NCBI GenBank assembly: GCA_016795485.1
Contig: JAEUHM010000021.1
Coordinates: forward strand, 62,001 to 126,000
Direction of reading: 5' to 3'
DNA: 64,000 nucleotides
Source: Verrucomicrobiaceae bacterium
GTDB lineage: Bacteria > Verrucomicrobiota > Verrucomicrobiia > Verrucomicrobiales > Verrucomicrobiaceae
The translations under genes were made by a program, and so were the position numbers. Every line of letters starts with the position of its first letter. The stretch's first letter is position 1. Positions 1-9,662 of this stretch are shown one piece after another. Below the pieces are notes generated by a model, which was not told where the DNA came from, did not search any database, and saw only the letters and a program-made list of their open reading frames with translations.

Positions 1-3000
1 CAGTGGTGGGGTTGGTGAGAGTCAGGCGGTTGGTCGTAGCTCCATCAATGGGTGCGCCATTGAGGAACCAGCGGTAAACCAAATCTGGACCGACAGCGGT
101 GACGCTGATGTCTTGCACAGAGACCTTGCCGACGGCACGCTTCACAACGGCACCTTTGGGCTGCTTGGTGATCAACGGTGCGGTGAAGACCGGGGCGCTG
201 GTGGTGTAGGTGAAGCTGTAGCCTTGGCGAGGTGGATTGGTCGCGGATGGGGAGTTGCTGCCCAGAGCCAGGGTGTAGTTACCTGCTGGAAGCGTCCAGG
301 AGCGGGTGATGCTCAGCGCTGTGGTATTGGCGAAGTGATCCATGTAGCTGATGTCTTCTGCCCAGGGCACATTGGCGCGGTTCGGGTAGGTATGGTGGTC
401 GCCACCATCGTTATCCCAACCACGATAGAGCGTGAACGACGGGAACATGTGATCGACAGCGGCAAAACCGCCGACATTGCCCGTACCCGCAAAGGGAACG
501 GTGGCATCACGGGCCATGGTCACGGAGATGGTAGTGGGTTCAGTGAGCTGAAGGGCTACCCAGTTGGAGGTGTGGGTCCAGCCCTCGCTGCCATCAGCAG
601 GGAAGCCAGGGTTGGTGTCTGACCAGCTCCAGGCACCAACGTGGCTCTTGAAGGTGCCGGTATCGTTGGCATCTGCCACAACGGAGAAGGCATACCCGAT
701 GCCGCCAGTGCCAGGATCACCAGTATTGACGCCTGGGGTAGCGGTCTTGGCCGACCAGGTGAAACTGTAGCCTTGGTTGGGGGGATTGGTGGTGGATGGG
801 GCATTGCTGCCCATCGCCATGGTGTATTTGCCAGCAGGCAGGAACCAAGTGCGGCTTACGCTGCTCTGAGAGGAGTTGTCCAAGTGGTCCATGTAGCTGA
901 GATCTTCTGCCCAACGGACGCGACCTCGGTTGTTGTAGGTGTGGTCATCGCTGCCGTCGTTGTCCCAGCCACGATAAAGTGTGAAGGAAGGACGCATGTG
1001 ATCGGTGGCGGCGAATCCGCCCACGTTACCGTTGCCAGAGAAAGGCACGGCAGCGTCTGCGGCCATTACGACGGTGACGAAGCTGTCCACGGGCACTTCG
1101 ATGGCGGCCCAATTGGAGGTGTGGGTCCAGCCTTGGGAGCCATCGGGATTGAAGCCAGGGTTTGTGTCTGACCAGCTCCAGGCGCCGACTATGGACTTGA
1201 AGGTTCCGGTTTGCCCGGCCTGAGCGACGACCGTGCATTGGTAGCCCACGCCTCCAGTGGAGGGCTGAGGGAACGGATAGGTGTTAGGCACGAGGTCGAG
1301 TGCTGCGGTCTGGGAAGTGGAGAACGTGGCGCTGAAGCCCTGGTCTTCGGGATCGTTAGCGGAAGGCGCATTGCTGCCGAGGACGATGGTGTATTGACCA
1401 GCAGGCAGAACCCAGGACTTGGTCTGGGCCGTGTTGGAGGTGTTCTCCAAGTGGTCAAGGTAGACGATGTCTTCCGCCCAAGGCACATTGCCGCGGTTAG
1501 GGTAAGTGTGGTCGTCACCGTCGTCATTATCCCAGTTTTTCCAGACCGTGAACGATGGGGCCATTTTATCACTGTCGACAAAACCGCCCGTTCCATTGGG
1601 GACCGTAGCGTCTGGTGCGAGCGTGAGCGTCAGCACAGTGGGCTGCGTGAGGGAGAGTGCGACCCAGCGTGAGGTGTGGGTCCAGCCTTCACCACCCGCA
1701 GGAGCGATGCCTTCATCTTCCCAGCTCCATCCGCCAGTAGAACCCTGGAAGGATGCGCTGTCGTTACCATCCATCTCGACATACCATTGGTAGCCGATGC
1801 CATCAGGATTGGTATCACCCACGATGACTTGTGCATTGACATTCGGATCGGGATTGATCGTCACGGTCAAAGAAGAAGGGCTGCCGACGGTGGCGTTCCC
1901 CGTGGTGGCACCGAGGCCAACGGTGAAGCTGCGTGTTGGTTGCACACCGAGGCGAGGAATGAGCGTGAGGGAGACGGTCTTGCTGGTTTCATTGGCAGCA
2001 AAGTCAACGGTGGCGCTAGGTGCCACGAAGTCCGTGCCAGCCACGGCGGTGCCATTGGTGGTGGTGAGAGCCACGGTGGAAGGCACAAGACTGGCGGTAC
2101 GATTTACGGTAAAGCTGACGCTCGTAGCGCCCTGGACGACAGTGGCAGTGGTGGCAGCAAGGGAGATGATGCCGCCGGAATCGTTGCCCTCGATGGTGAC
2201 TTCAGTCGTAGTTTGAGTGCCCGCGATGACGCCTCCGGTGATGGCACCGAGGCCGAGTGAGAAGGTGCGGGTGGGGCGGATTCCGACTTGTGGTGTTAGA
2301 GGAATGGCCACCGTCTTGCTGGTTTGGTTTGCAGCAAAGCTGACGACTCCCGTAGGAGCAGTGTAGTGCGAGCCAGCGAGTGCAGTGCCGTCTGTGTTGG
2401 TGAGCGTTACGGTGAAGGCAGGTCCACCGACAGGGCGAGTGAGCGTTACGATGGCGTTGGCAGAATCCAAAGGTGCCGTCACAGTAGCGCTGCTGAAGGC
2501 AACCGCGCTGGCGGGATTGGTCGCTGATACGGAAATCGTGCCGTTCACGCGATAGCCAAAGTCAGCGGTGGGATAGCTCCGCTCGCCGATCTGATTCACC
2601 GCATCAACGTAAACCGACGATGGGGTCGGCTGAGTGTCGTACTCGGCTCCACCCACAAAGACGCTGTAGTCTCCCGGCTGCAAAAAGAAGGTGCCGGTGA
2701 CGGTGTTGTCTGCATTGCCATCGCCCACGATCCCCGGCGTGCTGCCGAAGTTCGCGGAGGTGCCGTCCACAGCATATCCCATGAAGGTGAAGCTGGAGAG
2801 GTCTGCAAAGCTGGTGCCTGCATCGTTGCCAATCTTGAAGTCACCGATGGTAACGAGGCAGCCTTCCTGATAGCCAACTCTGGAGTCGAGCCAAGCCTCA
2901 CTGACCACGGAGAAGTCATAATCAGCCGGGGAAGCATGGGCCAGCCCCTGATACACGGTGAAGCCGGGCATCAGAAGGCCAGGTGCAGTGCCACCGGTGA

Positions 3001-3268
3001 CTCCTGTGAACGTGATGGTCACGTAGCTCGGGCTGGTGAGGGTGAAACGGTAGAAGCGGCCACGATGGCTGTCTCCCCAGTCTGCATCCGCAGCATCTGC
3101 CCAGCCAAATCGCGTGCTAACGGTCTGGCCATTGATGGTGTTGGTGGTGGTGCCGGAAGGATCGAGCGTACCGAAGTCGCGGCCCCCGTAGCCGATGTGG
3201 GCCTGTGCCGTCAAGCCGCAGGAGAGCAGCAGGGCGCAGGTTAATAGTTTTTGCAGTGTTTTTATCAT
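1..3268 (-). CDS. Exported Calx-beta and tandem-repeat surface protein, 3' end beyond the window
   Basis: The frame is open from an ATG at 3268 to the left edge, giving 1,089 codons without a stop. The first 24 or so residues form a signal peptide (MIKTLQKLLTCALLLSC then a cleavable AQA). Residues about 25-240 are a beta-rich domain that looks like a bacterial pre-peptidase or adhesin module. Two Calx-beta-like domains follow at about 243-358 and 358-480, each with the TLTNTDGTA / FAANQTSKTV pattern. Three copies of a roughly 165-residue unit span about 486-646, 666-833 and 856-1026; each contains GWTHTSxW, DHMxPSFT, a GWDNDxxD acidic stretch, HTYxNRG and GSNAPSxTNPP. An Ig-like domain begins at about 1030. 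The acidic loops suggest calcium binding. It lies 50 bp downstream of the large propeller protein on the same strand and may be co-transcribed. A surface or secreted role is inferred; the ligand is unknown. Confidence 0.85.
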   Translation of the reverse strand, partial: MIKTLQKLLTCALLLSCGLTAQAHIGYGGRDFGTLDPSGTTTNTINGQTVSTRFGWADAADADWGDSHRGRFYRFTLTSPSYVTITFTGVTGGTAPGLLMPGFTVYQGLAHASPADYDFSVVSEAWLDSRVGYQEGCLVTIGDFKIGNDAGTSFADLSSFTFMGYAVDGTSANFGSTPGIVGDGNADNTVTGTFFLQPGDYSVFVGGAEYDTQPTPSSVYVDAVNQIGERSYPTADFGYRVNGTISVSATNPASAVAFSSATVTAPLDSANAIVTLTRPVGGPAFTVTLTNTDGTALAGSHYTAPTGVVSFAANQTSKTVAIPLTPQVGIRPTRTFSLGLGAITGGVIAGTQTTTEVTIEGNDSGGIISLAATTATVVQGATSVSFTVNRTASLVPSTVALTTTNGTAVAGTDFVAPSATVDFAANETSKTVSLTLIPRLGVQPTRSFTVGLGATTGNATVGSPSSLTVTINPDPNVNAQVIVGDTNPDGIGYQWYVEMDGNDSASFQGSTGGWSWEDEGIAPAGGEGWTHTSRWVALSLTQPTVLTLTLAPDATVPNGTGGFVDSDKMAPSFTVWKNWDNDDGDDHTYPNRGNVPWAEDIVYLDHLENTSNTAQTKSWVLPAGQYTIVLGSNAPSANDPEDQGFSATFSTSQTAALDLVPNTYPFPQPSTGGVGYQCTVVAQAGQTGTFKSIVGAWSWSDTNPGFNPDGSQGWTHTSNWAAIEVPVDSFVTVVMAADAAVPFSGNGNVGGFAATDHMRPSFTLYRGWDNDGSDDHTYNNRGRVRWAEDLSYMDHLDNSSQSSVSRTWFLPAGKYTMAMGSNAPSTTNPPNQGYSFTWSAKTATPGVNTGDPGTGGIGYAFSVVADANDTGTFKSHVGAWSWSDTNPGFPADGSEGWTHTSNWVALQLTEPTTISVTMARDATVPFAGTGNVGGFAAVDHMFPSFTLYRGWDNDGGDHHTYPNRANVPWAEDISYMDHFANTTALSITRSWTLPAGNYTLALGSNSPSATNPPRQGYSFTYTTSAPVFTAPLITKQPKGAVVKRAVGKVSVQDISVTAVGPDLVYRWFLNGAPIDGATTNRLTLTNPTT

Positions 3269-3318
3269 GTGTCGTGTTCTTGGTGTTTGGTTTGAGTTTG
3301 GTCAGTTTGGGAAAGAAA

Positions 3319-6300
3319 TCAGTTCGCCTCCAGGGTGGCGCTGCCGGACATGATCCGGGTGCTGGGTGGTAGCTCGGGCAGCTGGAAGAAGCCGTAGCCG
3401 ATGTTGTTGATCACCACGCCGCTGATGGTGACGCTGCGGGTGACGGGGCGGTTGGGGACCTTGGTAGTATCTGGGTCCAGCAGCATGAAGCTGCCGGTGA
3501 AGGTGGCTTTCGTCGGAGCCAGGGTTAGGGTGACGATGCCTGGGTTTGGCGCGGTGATAGCGGCGATGACGGAACCGGTGCCAGTGCCGAGCGTGATGGT
3601 GTTGAGATCCAGCCGCGTGGCGGGGCTTGGCGCATCGCCGCCGTAGAAGGTCATCTTGGCGCTCGTCAAAGTGGGAGGGCTGACGGGTGCGTCGATCACT
3701 TGTTGGTCGATCACGGCAAAGCCCGACTTGTAACTGCGGGTGGTGGACTTGTTGGGCTGCGGATGTTTGAACCAACTGGTGGCTCCCGTGCTGCCCAGTG
3801 TGCCGAGCAACGAGCCAGTGTTGCTGTAGAGCGGCTTGAACAAGCTCACCACTCCACCTTCTTCCACCGGGGCGCTGAAGGTGACCTTGGTGCCATCGGC
3901 CAGCGTGATGACGCCGGAAGCGATGCCCTTGGTGTTGATGGTGTACGCGCCGATGCAGTGGCCCTGTGGCAGGCTGTGATCGCCGCGTTGTGGTGCCTTG
4001 ACGAGTAACGCTACGACCCTTCCTCCAGGTGTTATGGTGCCGGGTTGTCGTGCGGTGAACGTGGTGCTGTGTGTGCCATCGGAGATGGTGCCGTTCAGGG
4101 CTTTAGTGGCTGGAGTGACGGTGAAGTTGACCGTGAGTGAGGCGGCTCCAGGCCGTGTGATGGTGGCGGTGCCGGTAGAATCTACGGTGACGCCGGATGG
4201 GCTTAGAATACCTGAGAAGCTGTGCTTTTTAGTCCCAAGAACAAAGCTGCCGAGGAACTGGCCAGTGGACTTTGTTTCGACGAACACGCTGCCGCCGAGG
4301 TTGGCATTCAGTTCATTCTGGCGATCCACCGTACCGGTGTATTTGCCGACTGTGCCATCGGCGAGACCTAGTACCTGCATCTGGTCACTGACGGGCGGGC
4401 TGTTGCCAGCGGCATTCACGGCTACCACCGTGACGGTGTAGCTGCCCTCGGCGGTGGGGAATCCAGAAATGAGGCCGTCCTGAGTGGCGGTCAAACCCGG
4501 AGGAAGACCGCTGATGTTGAAGCGGGTGGGTGAGTTGGCCGCAGTGACTTGTTTGCTGTAGTTCTCACCCACACGCGCATCGTCCAGATTCAATGGCGTC
4601 ACGACCGGTGGGATTGGCACATCCATCGTGGCTGGATTGCTGATCACCGATCCCGCACCGTTGGAGACGCGAACGGTGTAGACTCCGGTGTCGGGGTTCT
4701 GCGCATTGTTGAAGGCGATGGACGCTGAAGTCGCCCCAATGAGAGTATCGCCATTCTTGAACCACTGGTAAGAAAGGCCGGTGCCCGAGGCGGTGACGCT
4801 TAGGGTGCCGACGGTGCCAGGGGTGACCAGCTTCGAGGTCGGTTGAGTGGTAATCGTGGGAGGTGTGCGCACGGTTAGAGTCGCGTCATGGCTCTCGGCC
4901 GAACCACTGCCGTTGCTCACCAGCACGTCGTAAGTGCCCGCTACGGGTGGACTCACCACGATGCTGGCAGCGTTGGCAGCACCAAACGAATCGCCGTTTC
5001 TCCGCCACGCATATTGCAAGCCAGTGCCTTTGGCCACTACGCTGAAGGTGATGTTGCCCGTTGCGCTGCTGATGGCATCCTTGGGATGAATCTGGATGAT
5101 GGGTGCGCCGCTCACTTCATCCCCATCGAGAGTGCCGTCCTCATCATGATCAATCGAAAGTCGAGCGCCCAAGCCGGGCAGCACTCCCATGAAGGTAACG
5201 CTATCGGCACCCGTGAGGAGGTTCAACAAAGCAATGCGTGTCTTGGTGCCGTCCGCTGCCTCGTCCATCTGGTAGGCGGGAGAATCAAACAGTAGTGCGC
5301 GTTCTTGGCCGCCCAGGATGCCACGCACGACCAAATCACAATCTCCAGCCACAGCTCGAGCCTCCAACAAAGTAATGTCGGCCAAAACGGCGCTGTCGGT
5401 CGCATTGCTCGCATTCACGGTGACGCTGTAGCCCACGGTCCTACCCACGCCGCTGTCAAAGCAGAGCATGAAAGCCGTCATGTTCGCAAAATCGGCGGGT
5501 GTGGTGAGTTGATCCAGCACATAGGGATGCACGATGGGCATCTGCTGGAGACCACCGGTGCCATCCATCAACATGCCAAACCCGGAAACGCTGGTGGCAC
5601 CTGGAGTGTTGTTGAACAGCTGCTTCTGATAAACCAAACGCAGAGACGGGTTCTTGATGGGTTGGTTGCGACCCACTTCATTGGGCAAATCCAGCACGTT
5701 ATTGCTTCCACGCGGCAAGGTGTGGCAGAGGGAGCAGTGGTTGACGTGTTGATTGAAATCGTCGCGCCCCGTGATGGGATTGGCTCCATTGAAGCTCGAG
5801 GGCAGCGAGCGGTCGAGATTGCGATTGGGATTGGGATGAGCCGCAAGGGACGCGATGTAGGCAGCCAGGAGATCCATGTCCTCGGAGGTTTGCAGCTCCC
5901 CGGCCATGAGGTTTTCATAGGTGCTGTTGAAGCTCTGAATCGTCGGCTTGTCGCCGCGCCAGTGAAAAGGCGCACCCTCACCGATGTCCCGTAGTGTCTG
6001 CGTCACCATCGGACCTTTCATGGGATGCGAATGGCGTGAGCGCGTCCTGTTGTCATGAATGACTTCATTGGCTCCCATGGTGGTGGTCATCGTGCCGCCG
6101 GGATTTCCCAGATCCCAGGCGAGCCCATCTCGGTCGGCGTCAGGATGGCAGATGCCACAAGACACGTTACTGGCACCGCTGAGACGGGCATCAAAGAGAT
6201 AGCCGCTGCCTTGCTTGATCTCCAGGGGCACCGGATCATGGGTGCCCACCGGAACCTCCGTGATGACTGCCAAGGTGCTGGTGTTGACCACGCTGATGGT

Positions 6301-7416
6301 GTTGGCCAGCTTGTTGAGGACGAACAACTTCTCCAAGCTTTCGTTCAGGGCCAGTCCACGGGCACCGCGCATGTTCTTGCTGTCAGGATCACCTGTGCGG
6401 ACATCCACCGTGCCAGCCACATTGCCAGTGGCAGCGTCCACTTTGGCCACTCGGTCTGAAGCAAATCCCGCCGCCCAAGCGGTGGCACCGTCGTTGGAGA
6501 ACACGACGGCTGTGGGCTGGGCGTGGTTGGATAGGTCGATGAAGCTGGTGCTGCCGCCAGGAGTGACGCGACTGAGTCGATTGGTCGAGAAAACGCCATT
6601 CAAGGCGGGTTCGGAGGCGACAAGGTTGTGCGCCTCGGTGTTCGCCACCCACAGTTCGGTACTTCCTGGACGGTTCGCGATGGCGAACAAGCAAGTGCCT
6701 GCTCCTTCGAGATACTGCGATACCGCTTGAGTGGCTACATCGATCTCAGCGACATCGTGGTCGAGCACGGTGTAGTTGATGCGTGAGTCATCCACATCCA
6801 CGATCAACGCTGTGGATGGGGGCGCTGGTAAAGCACTGTTGGTGGGTGCGGGCTGAGGCGGGGCGAGTGTGCGCTTCATCGCGGTAGTGTGATTGCCGGA
6901 GTAAAGAAACGCTGCGTACACTTTGCTGCCGTCGTTGCTGACACAAAGCGCGCGCGGGTAGTCGCCCGTGAGTGGGATGGTGCCGAGATCAGCGCGTGTG
7001 ATTTCGTCAAAGACCTGAATCTTGCCCGCGCGAGAGCAAGAAACAAAGGCCTTTCCTCCCGCAAAGACAACGTCACCTGGCTCATCGCCTACACGGAGGG
7101 TAGCGACCACGCTTTGCGTTGTTAGTGAGACCACCGTGACGCTGTCCGAGACTTCATTGACGACCCAAGCCTCGGTATTGCTCCGCGCCCTGACGGAAAC
7201 CGGCTCCACACCAACTGGAATCTCGGCACTCAATGTCATGGCCGAGGCATCAAAGACGCTCAGCTTGGCATCCGGCGAGTTCACGGCCAGGAGCTTGCTA
7301 CCATCTGGCGTGAGCGCGATGGGATGCACCTGCCTTGCTTCAAAGTGCTTGAAGTCAGCCTGCGCTAGTGCGCCGGTGGTGAGCGCGGCAATGAGAAGAG
7401 GACGGCGCATTATCAT
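3319..7416 (-). CDS. Exported beta-propeller, di-heme cytochrome and Ig-like multidomain protein
   Basis: This is a 1,365-residue protein with an N-terminal signal peptide (ATG at 7416; an ATG at codon 3 is also possible). Residues about 25-410 carry YVTN-type beta-propeller repeats such as GDEPGDVVF and PTAVVFSNDGATAWAAG. Two heme c motifs follow: CGICH at 420-424 and CSLCH at 561-565. The pattern around them resembles the MauG/cytochrome c peroxidase-like segments found in large PVC propeller proteins. An EF-hand-like DHDEDGTLDGDE stretch lies near residue 760. Two Ig-like domains (SYQWFKNGDTL type), a cadherin/putative-Ig module (PPGLTATQDGLISG) and a C-terminal beta domain complete it. 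It overlaps the upstream HMA gene by 4 bp (ATGA), so it is translationally coupled to the copper cluster. The inferred role is extracytoplasmic electron transfer or oxidation; the substrate is unknown. Confidence 0.9.
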   Translation of the reverse strand: MIMRRPLLIAALTTGALAQADFKHFEARQVHPIALTPDGSKLLAVNSPDAKLSVFDASAMTLSAEIPVGVEPVSVRARSNTEAWVVNEVSDSVTVVSLTTQSVVATLRVGDEPGDVVFAGGKAFVSCSRAGKIQVFDEITRADLGTIPLTGDYPRALCVSNDGSKVYAAFLYSGNHTTAMKRTLAPPQPAPTNSALPAPPSTALIVDVDDSRINYTVLDHDVAEIDVATQAVSQYLEGAGTCLFAIANRPGSTELWVANTEAHNLVASEPALNGVFSTNRLSRVTPGGSTSFIDLSNHAQPTAVVFSNDGATAWAAGFASDRVAKVDAATGNVAGTVDVRTGDPDSKNMRGARGLALNESLEKLFVLNKLANTISVVNTSTLAVITEVPVGTHDPVPLEIKQGSGYLFDARLSGASNVSCGICHPDADRDGLAWDLGNPGGTMTTTMGANEVIHDNRTRSRHSHPMKGPMVTQTLRDIGEGAPFHWRGDKPTIQSFNSTYENLMAGELQTSEDMDLLAAYIASLAAHPNPNRNLDRSLPSSFNGANPITGRDDFNQHVNHCSLCHTLPRGSNNVLDLPNEVGRNQPIKNPSLRLVYQKQLFNNTPGATSVSGFGMLMDGTGGLQQMPIVHPYVLDQLTTPADFANMTAFMLCFDSGVGRTVGYSVTVNASNATDSAVLADITLLEARAVAGDCDLVVRGILGGQERALLFDSPAYQMDEAADGTKTRIALLNLLTGADSVTFMGVLPGLGARLSIDHDEDGTLDGDEVSGAPIIQIHPKDAISSATGNITFSVVAKGTGLQYAWRRNGDSFGAANAASIVVSPPVAGTYDVLVSNGSGSAESHDATLTVRTPPTITTQPTSKLVTPGTVGTLSVTASGTGLSYQWFKNGDTLIGATSASIAFNNAQNPDTGVYTVRVSNGAGSVISNPATMDVPIPPVVTPLNLDDARVGENYSKQVTAANSPTRFNISGLPPGLTATQDGLISGFPTAEGSYTVTVVAVNAAGNSPPVSDQMQVLGLADGTVGKYTGTVDRQNELNANLGGSVFVETKSTGQFLGSFVLGTKKHSFSGILSPSGVTVDSTGTATITRPGAASLTVNFTVTPATKALNGTISDGTHSTTFTARQPGTITPGGRVVALLVKAPQRGDHSLPQGHCIGAYTINTKGIASGVITLADGTKVTFSAPVEEGGVVSLFKPLYSNTGSLLGTLGSTGATSWFKHPQPNKSTTRSYKSGFAVIDQQVIDAPVSPPTLTSAKMTFYGGDAPSPATRLDLNTITLGTGTGSVIAAITAPNPGIVTLTLAPTKATFTGSFMLLDPDTTKVPNRPVTRSVTISGVVINNIGYGFFQLPELPPSTRIMSGSATLEAN

Positions 7417-7733
7417 GGATTACCCCTCAGTTTCAGACTGCGGATGTCATACATCTTGGCGTCCGCACCCAGGGCCTTGACAGCGGCCTCCTTGGTCAGA
7501 GATGGCGAAGACGATACAACCACGATCTGCGGCAGCCCTCCGCTCTTGGGCAGCGTGATCTTCACCGACTTTACGCCTTCGATGGTGCTTAGCGCTCCTT
7601 TGACGCGATTGGAACAAGCGCTGCACATGACACCTGCGACCTCACCTTCATAAGTATAGATGGGTTTGTCAGCTGCCTGGAGAAACGTCGCCAGCAGGGC
7701 AACGATGAGTATGGTGATGGATGGAGTTTTCAT
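7413..7733 (-). CDS. Exported HMA-domain copper-binding protein
   Basis: A 106-residue protein with a signal peptide (about residues 1-20) followed by a single heavy-metal-associated domain. The metal-binding motif is VMCSACS with cysteines 37 and 40, and the conserved EGVKSVKI turn follows. This is the MerP/CopZ fold, known to carry Cu(I) or Hg(II). The signal peptide places it outside the cytoplasm, unlike CopZ. It starts inside the stop of the SCO gene (ATGA overlap) and its own stop overlaps the start of the propeller protein, so it sits in the middle of a tight operon. Copper delivery to the SCO protein or to a periplasmic oxidase is inferred from this context. Confidence 0.88.
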   Translation of the reverse strand: MKTPSITILIVALLATFLQAADKPIYTYEGEVAGVMCSACSNRVKGALSTIEGVKSVKITLPKSGGLPQIVVVSSSPSLTKEAAVKALGADAKMYDIRSLKLRGNP

Positions 7734-8413
7734 AGAATGGGGTCGTCGAGTAAAGCTTTGGCATCGCGGTGCAGTCGTTCACACATGAGTGCGGCCAACT
7801 CTGCCTGAGGGTGAAACACATCGTAGTAACCACGCACCTGCCCGGCACGGTCGATAAGCACGATGCGCAAGTCGTGCTCGAACATGTCAGCCGGATTCAG
7901 CCGCTTGCCCGGCGGGATGAAGCGGCAAGGATTGAGGCGCAACTCACGCGTCATGAAACCAACCAGCGGATCACGAGGCCCAGTGACGAACCACCAGTGA
8001 TCACCCGGCTTCACTCCCAGAGCCTCGGCATAGCTTGCGAGCGTCACTGGCGTGTCCCGTTCAGGCACCACGGCCACCGACAGTTGGTGGAAATCAGAAC
8101 GCGCTCCGAAGTCGTGATGTAGCTTCTGCATTTGCGCAACCACCGCAGCGCACCCATGAGGACAAACGGTGTAAAGATAGGCACAGGCTACAACCTTGCC
8201 CTTCAAGTCCGAAAAGTTCACGTATTGTCCGCTGCGTTCCTGGGCCTGGAGGTCAGCTTGCAGGGTTCCGTAGACTGCAAGTTTAGGAGGCTTCGGTGTC
8301 ATCACTTCGGTGGCGTAACGACCGAATGCGAAGCTCGCCAGCACCAGTAGAACAACAACGGCGAGAATCCACAGCACCTGCTTGTTCGGATCAACTTGAG
8401 CATGTTCACTCAT
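7730..8413 (-). CDS. SCO1/SenC-family copper chaperone, membrane anchored
   Basis: A 227-residue protein with one transmembrane anchor (about residues 13-32) and a thioredoxin-like domain. The copper and thiol motif CPHGC is at 84-88, and the conserved histidine of the family lies in FEHDLRIVLID in the last third. SCO proteins insert copper into the CuA centre of cytochrome c oxidase or act as thiol-disulfide reductases. The protein has the usual length for the family. It overlaps both neighbours by 4 bp (ATGA), lying between a c-type cytochrome and the HMA protein. No oxidase subunits are visible in this window, so the client is unknown. Confidence 0.9.
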   Translation of the reverse strand: MSEHAQVDPNKQVLWILAVVVLLVLASFAFGRYATEVMTPKPPKLAVYGTLQADLQAQERSGQYVNFSDLKGKVVACAYLYTVCPHGCAAVVAQMQKLHHDFGARSDFHQLSVAVVPERDTPVTLASYAEALGVKPGDHWWFVTGPRDPLVGFMTRELRLNPCRFIPPGKRLNPADMFEHDLRIVLIDRAGQVRGYYDVFHPQAELAALMCERLHRDAKALLDDPIL

Positions 8414-8955
8414 GGCAGCCTACCTCCTAGATTCTGGTCTGCAGTTGGCAGGGAGTCTCCAGTCCAACGAGCGAGTTCTCCGAGTGCCCAAGGAGTTAGT
8501 CGATCTGCATAACGTTCCCGGTGAATCTGCACCATCGCCAGGCGGATTTCGGCGGCACGACCTATCCAGGCTCTCGCCACATAGTTGCAAACCTCAGCGA
8601 GTTGGTAATCGCTCAGCCAGTCCCGCATGGCCACCATCACAGGGTATGGCGTATCACTACCCGGAATCCTTCCATGAACACCGTCCATCACCAAAGCAAT
8701 CAGTTGCTCATCTTGACAGGTCTTGAGCCAACTAGAAGCATTTAAGGCTGTGCCAAGGCCAAAGCGTCCCTCACCATGGACGCCGTGACATTGTGAGCAA
8801 GTTTGATGGTAAACCTCCGCGCCCGTGGTGCCCGGAAACCGAGAATCCACGGACACGGATCCTTCACTGACGAGCGCCATGATCATACCGCTCATCAGTG
8901 CAAGGACGACCTGGAGCATTCTCCAACGCGCCAGGGTCTGGATTCTTTGGAGCAT
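8410..8955 (-). CDS. Monoheme c-type cytochrome
   Basis: A 181-residue exported or membrane-anchored protein with a hydrophobic N-terminus (about residues 12-30). The heme c site CSQCH is at 53-57, followed by GVHGEGRFGLG, a usual class I cytochrome c context. The likely axial methionine is one of several in the MVAMRDWLSDYQLAEVCNYV segment, which matches the terminal helix of class I cytochromes. The C-terminal 60 residues have no obvious family. The ATG at 8955 shares a base with the stop of the upstream cytochrome (TGATG), and the stop overlaps the SCO start (ATGA), so it belongs to the copper/heme operon. Confidence 0.87.
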   Translation of the reverse strand: MLQRIQTLARWRMLQVVLALMSGMIMALVSEGSVSVDSRFPGTTGAEVYHQTCSQCHGVHGEGRFGLGTALNASSWLKTCQDEQLIALVMDGVHGRIPGSDTPYPVMVAMRDWLSDYQLAEVCNYVARAWIGRAAEIRLAMVQIHRERYADRLTPWALGELARWTGDSLPTADQNLGGRLP

Positions 8956-9632
8956 CAGCGGTCAGGTATTTTGAGCAACTCCGCCTCAGTCCACATCGCT
9001 GTGCGGGCCTTCTCTGCTTCACGAATAGCCTTCACTTGGTCCGGCGTCACGGCGTTCGCCTTGTTACCCCAAGAACTGCGCACATAAGTGAGCACATCGG
9101 CGATCTTTTGATCATCCAAAGCAGCACCTTGGGGCGGCATAAGAGGAGCTGGCGTAGTAAACGGCTTCCCGTTGATGCTAATCGGCCCAGTGACGCCGTG
9201 GAGCACATTACGGATGATACGGTCAGGTTTTGGAGCATTAACCCAATCCGTACCTGCAAGAGGCGGGAACATGTTTGGCAAACCCATGCCAGTGGGTTGG
9301 TGACAGGCTACACACACCGTCATATACACTTGCTGCCCCGCTGCTGTGTTGACGGCAGGAACTGGAGCTTCGGGCGCCGCGCCTGGACTTGCTGGTTGGG
9401 GAGATGGCGCAGCAGATGTCGCTGAGGGAACAGGTGCATCCGGCACAACAGGCGCGGCTGCCACAGCAGAAGATGGAGGCGTATCAGCCTGCACGTGGCG
9501 CATGATGCCGCCATAGATCATGGCAGCAGGCGGAACGGCAGCAAAAGTTGCCACCGCAGCGGCGATCACCTTGTTGGCAATCGCCCAAAAGGACAAAGAA
9601 GAAGATTCAGAGGTAGATTTCACAGGTTTCAA
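8955..9632 (-). CDS. Monoheme c-type cytochrome with a Pro/Ala linker
   Basis: A 225-residue protein: a short cytoplasmic start, one transmembrane segment (about 15-42), a proline- and alanine-rich linker (about 50-95) and a class I cytochrome c domain. The heme motif CVACH is at 107-111, followed by GMGLPNMFPPLAG; LMPPQGAALDDQKIADVLTY supplies the probable axial methionine and last helix. This resembles cytochromes attached to cytochrome oxidases or reductases. No ATG exists near the start: the frame begins with TTG at 9632, or GTG at 9623, and neither has a clear Shine-Dalgarno site, so the exact start is unsure. It is the first gene of the overlapping cytochrome-SCO-HMA-propeller run. Confidence 0.85.
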   Translation of the reverse strand: MKPVKSTSESSSLSFWAIANKVIAAAVATFAAVPPAAMIYGGIMRHVQADTPPSSAVAAAPVVPDAPVPSATSAAPSPQPASPGAAPEAPVPAVNTAAGQQVYMTVCVACHQPTGMGLPNMFPPLAGTDWVNAPKPDRIIRNVLHGVTGPISINGKPFTTPAPLMPPQGAALDDQKIADVLTYVRSSWGNKANAVTPDQVKAIREAEKARTAMWTEAELLKIPDR

Positions 9633-9662
9633 AAAAGGGGGCAGGATGGGCAGTTAGAAGTT

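Noticed and set aside
113-622. 169-codon rightward frame at the left edge
   Set aside because: It runs antisense to the repeat surface protein, whose repeated motifs fix the coding strand.
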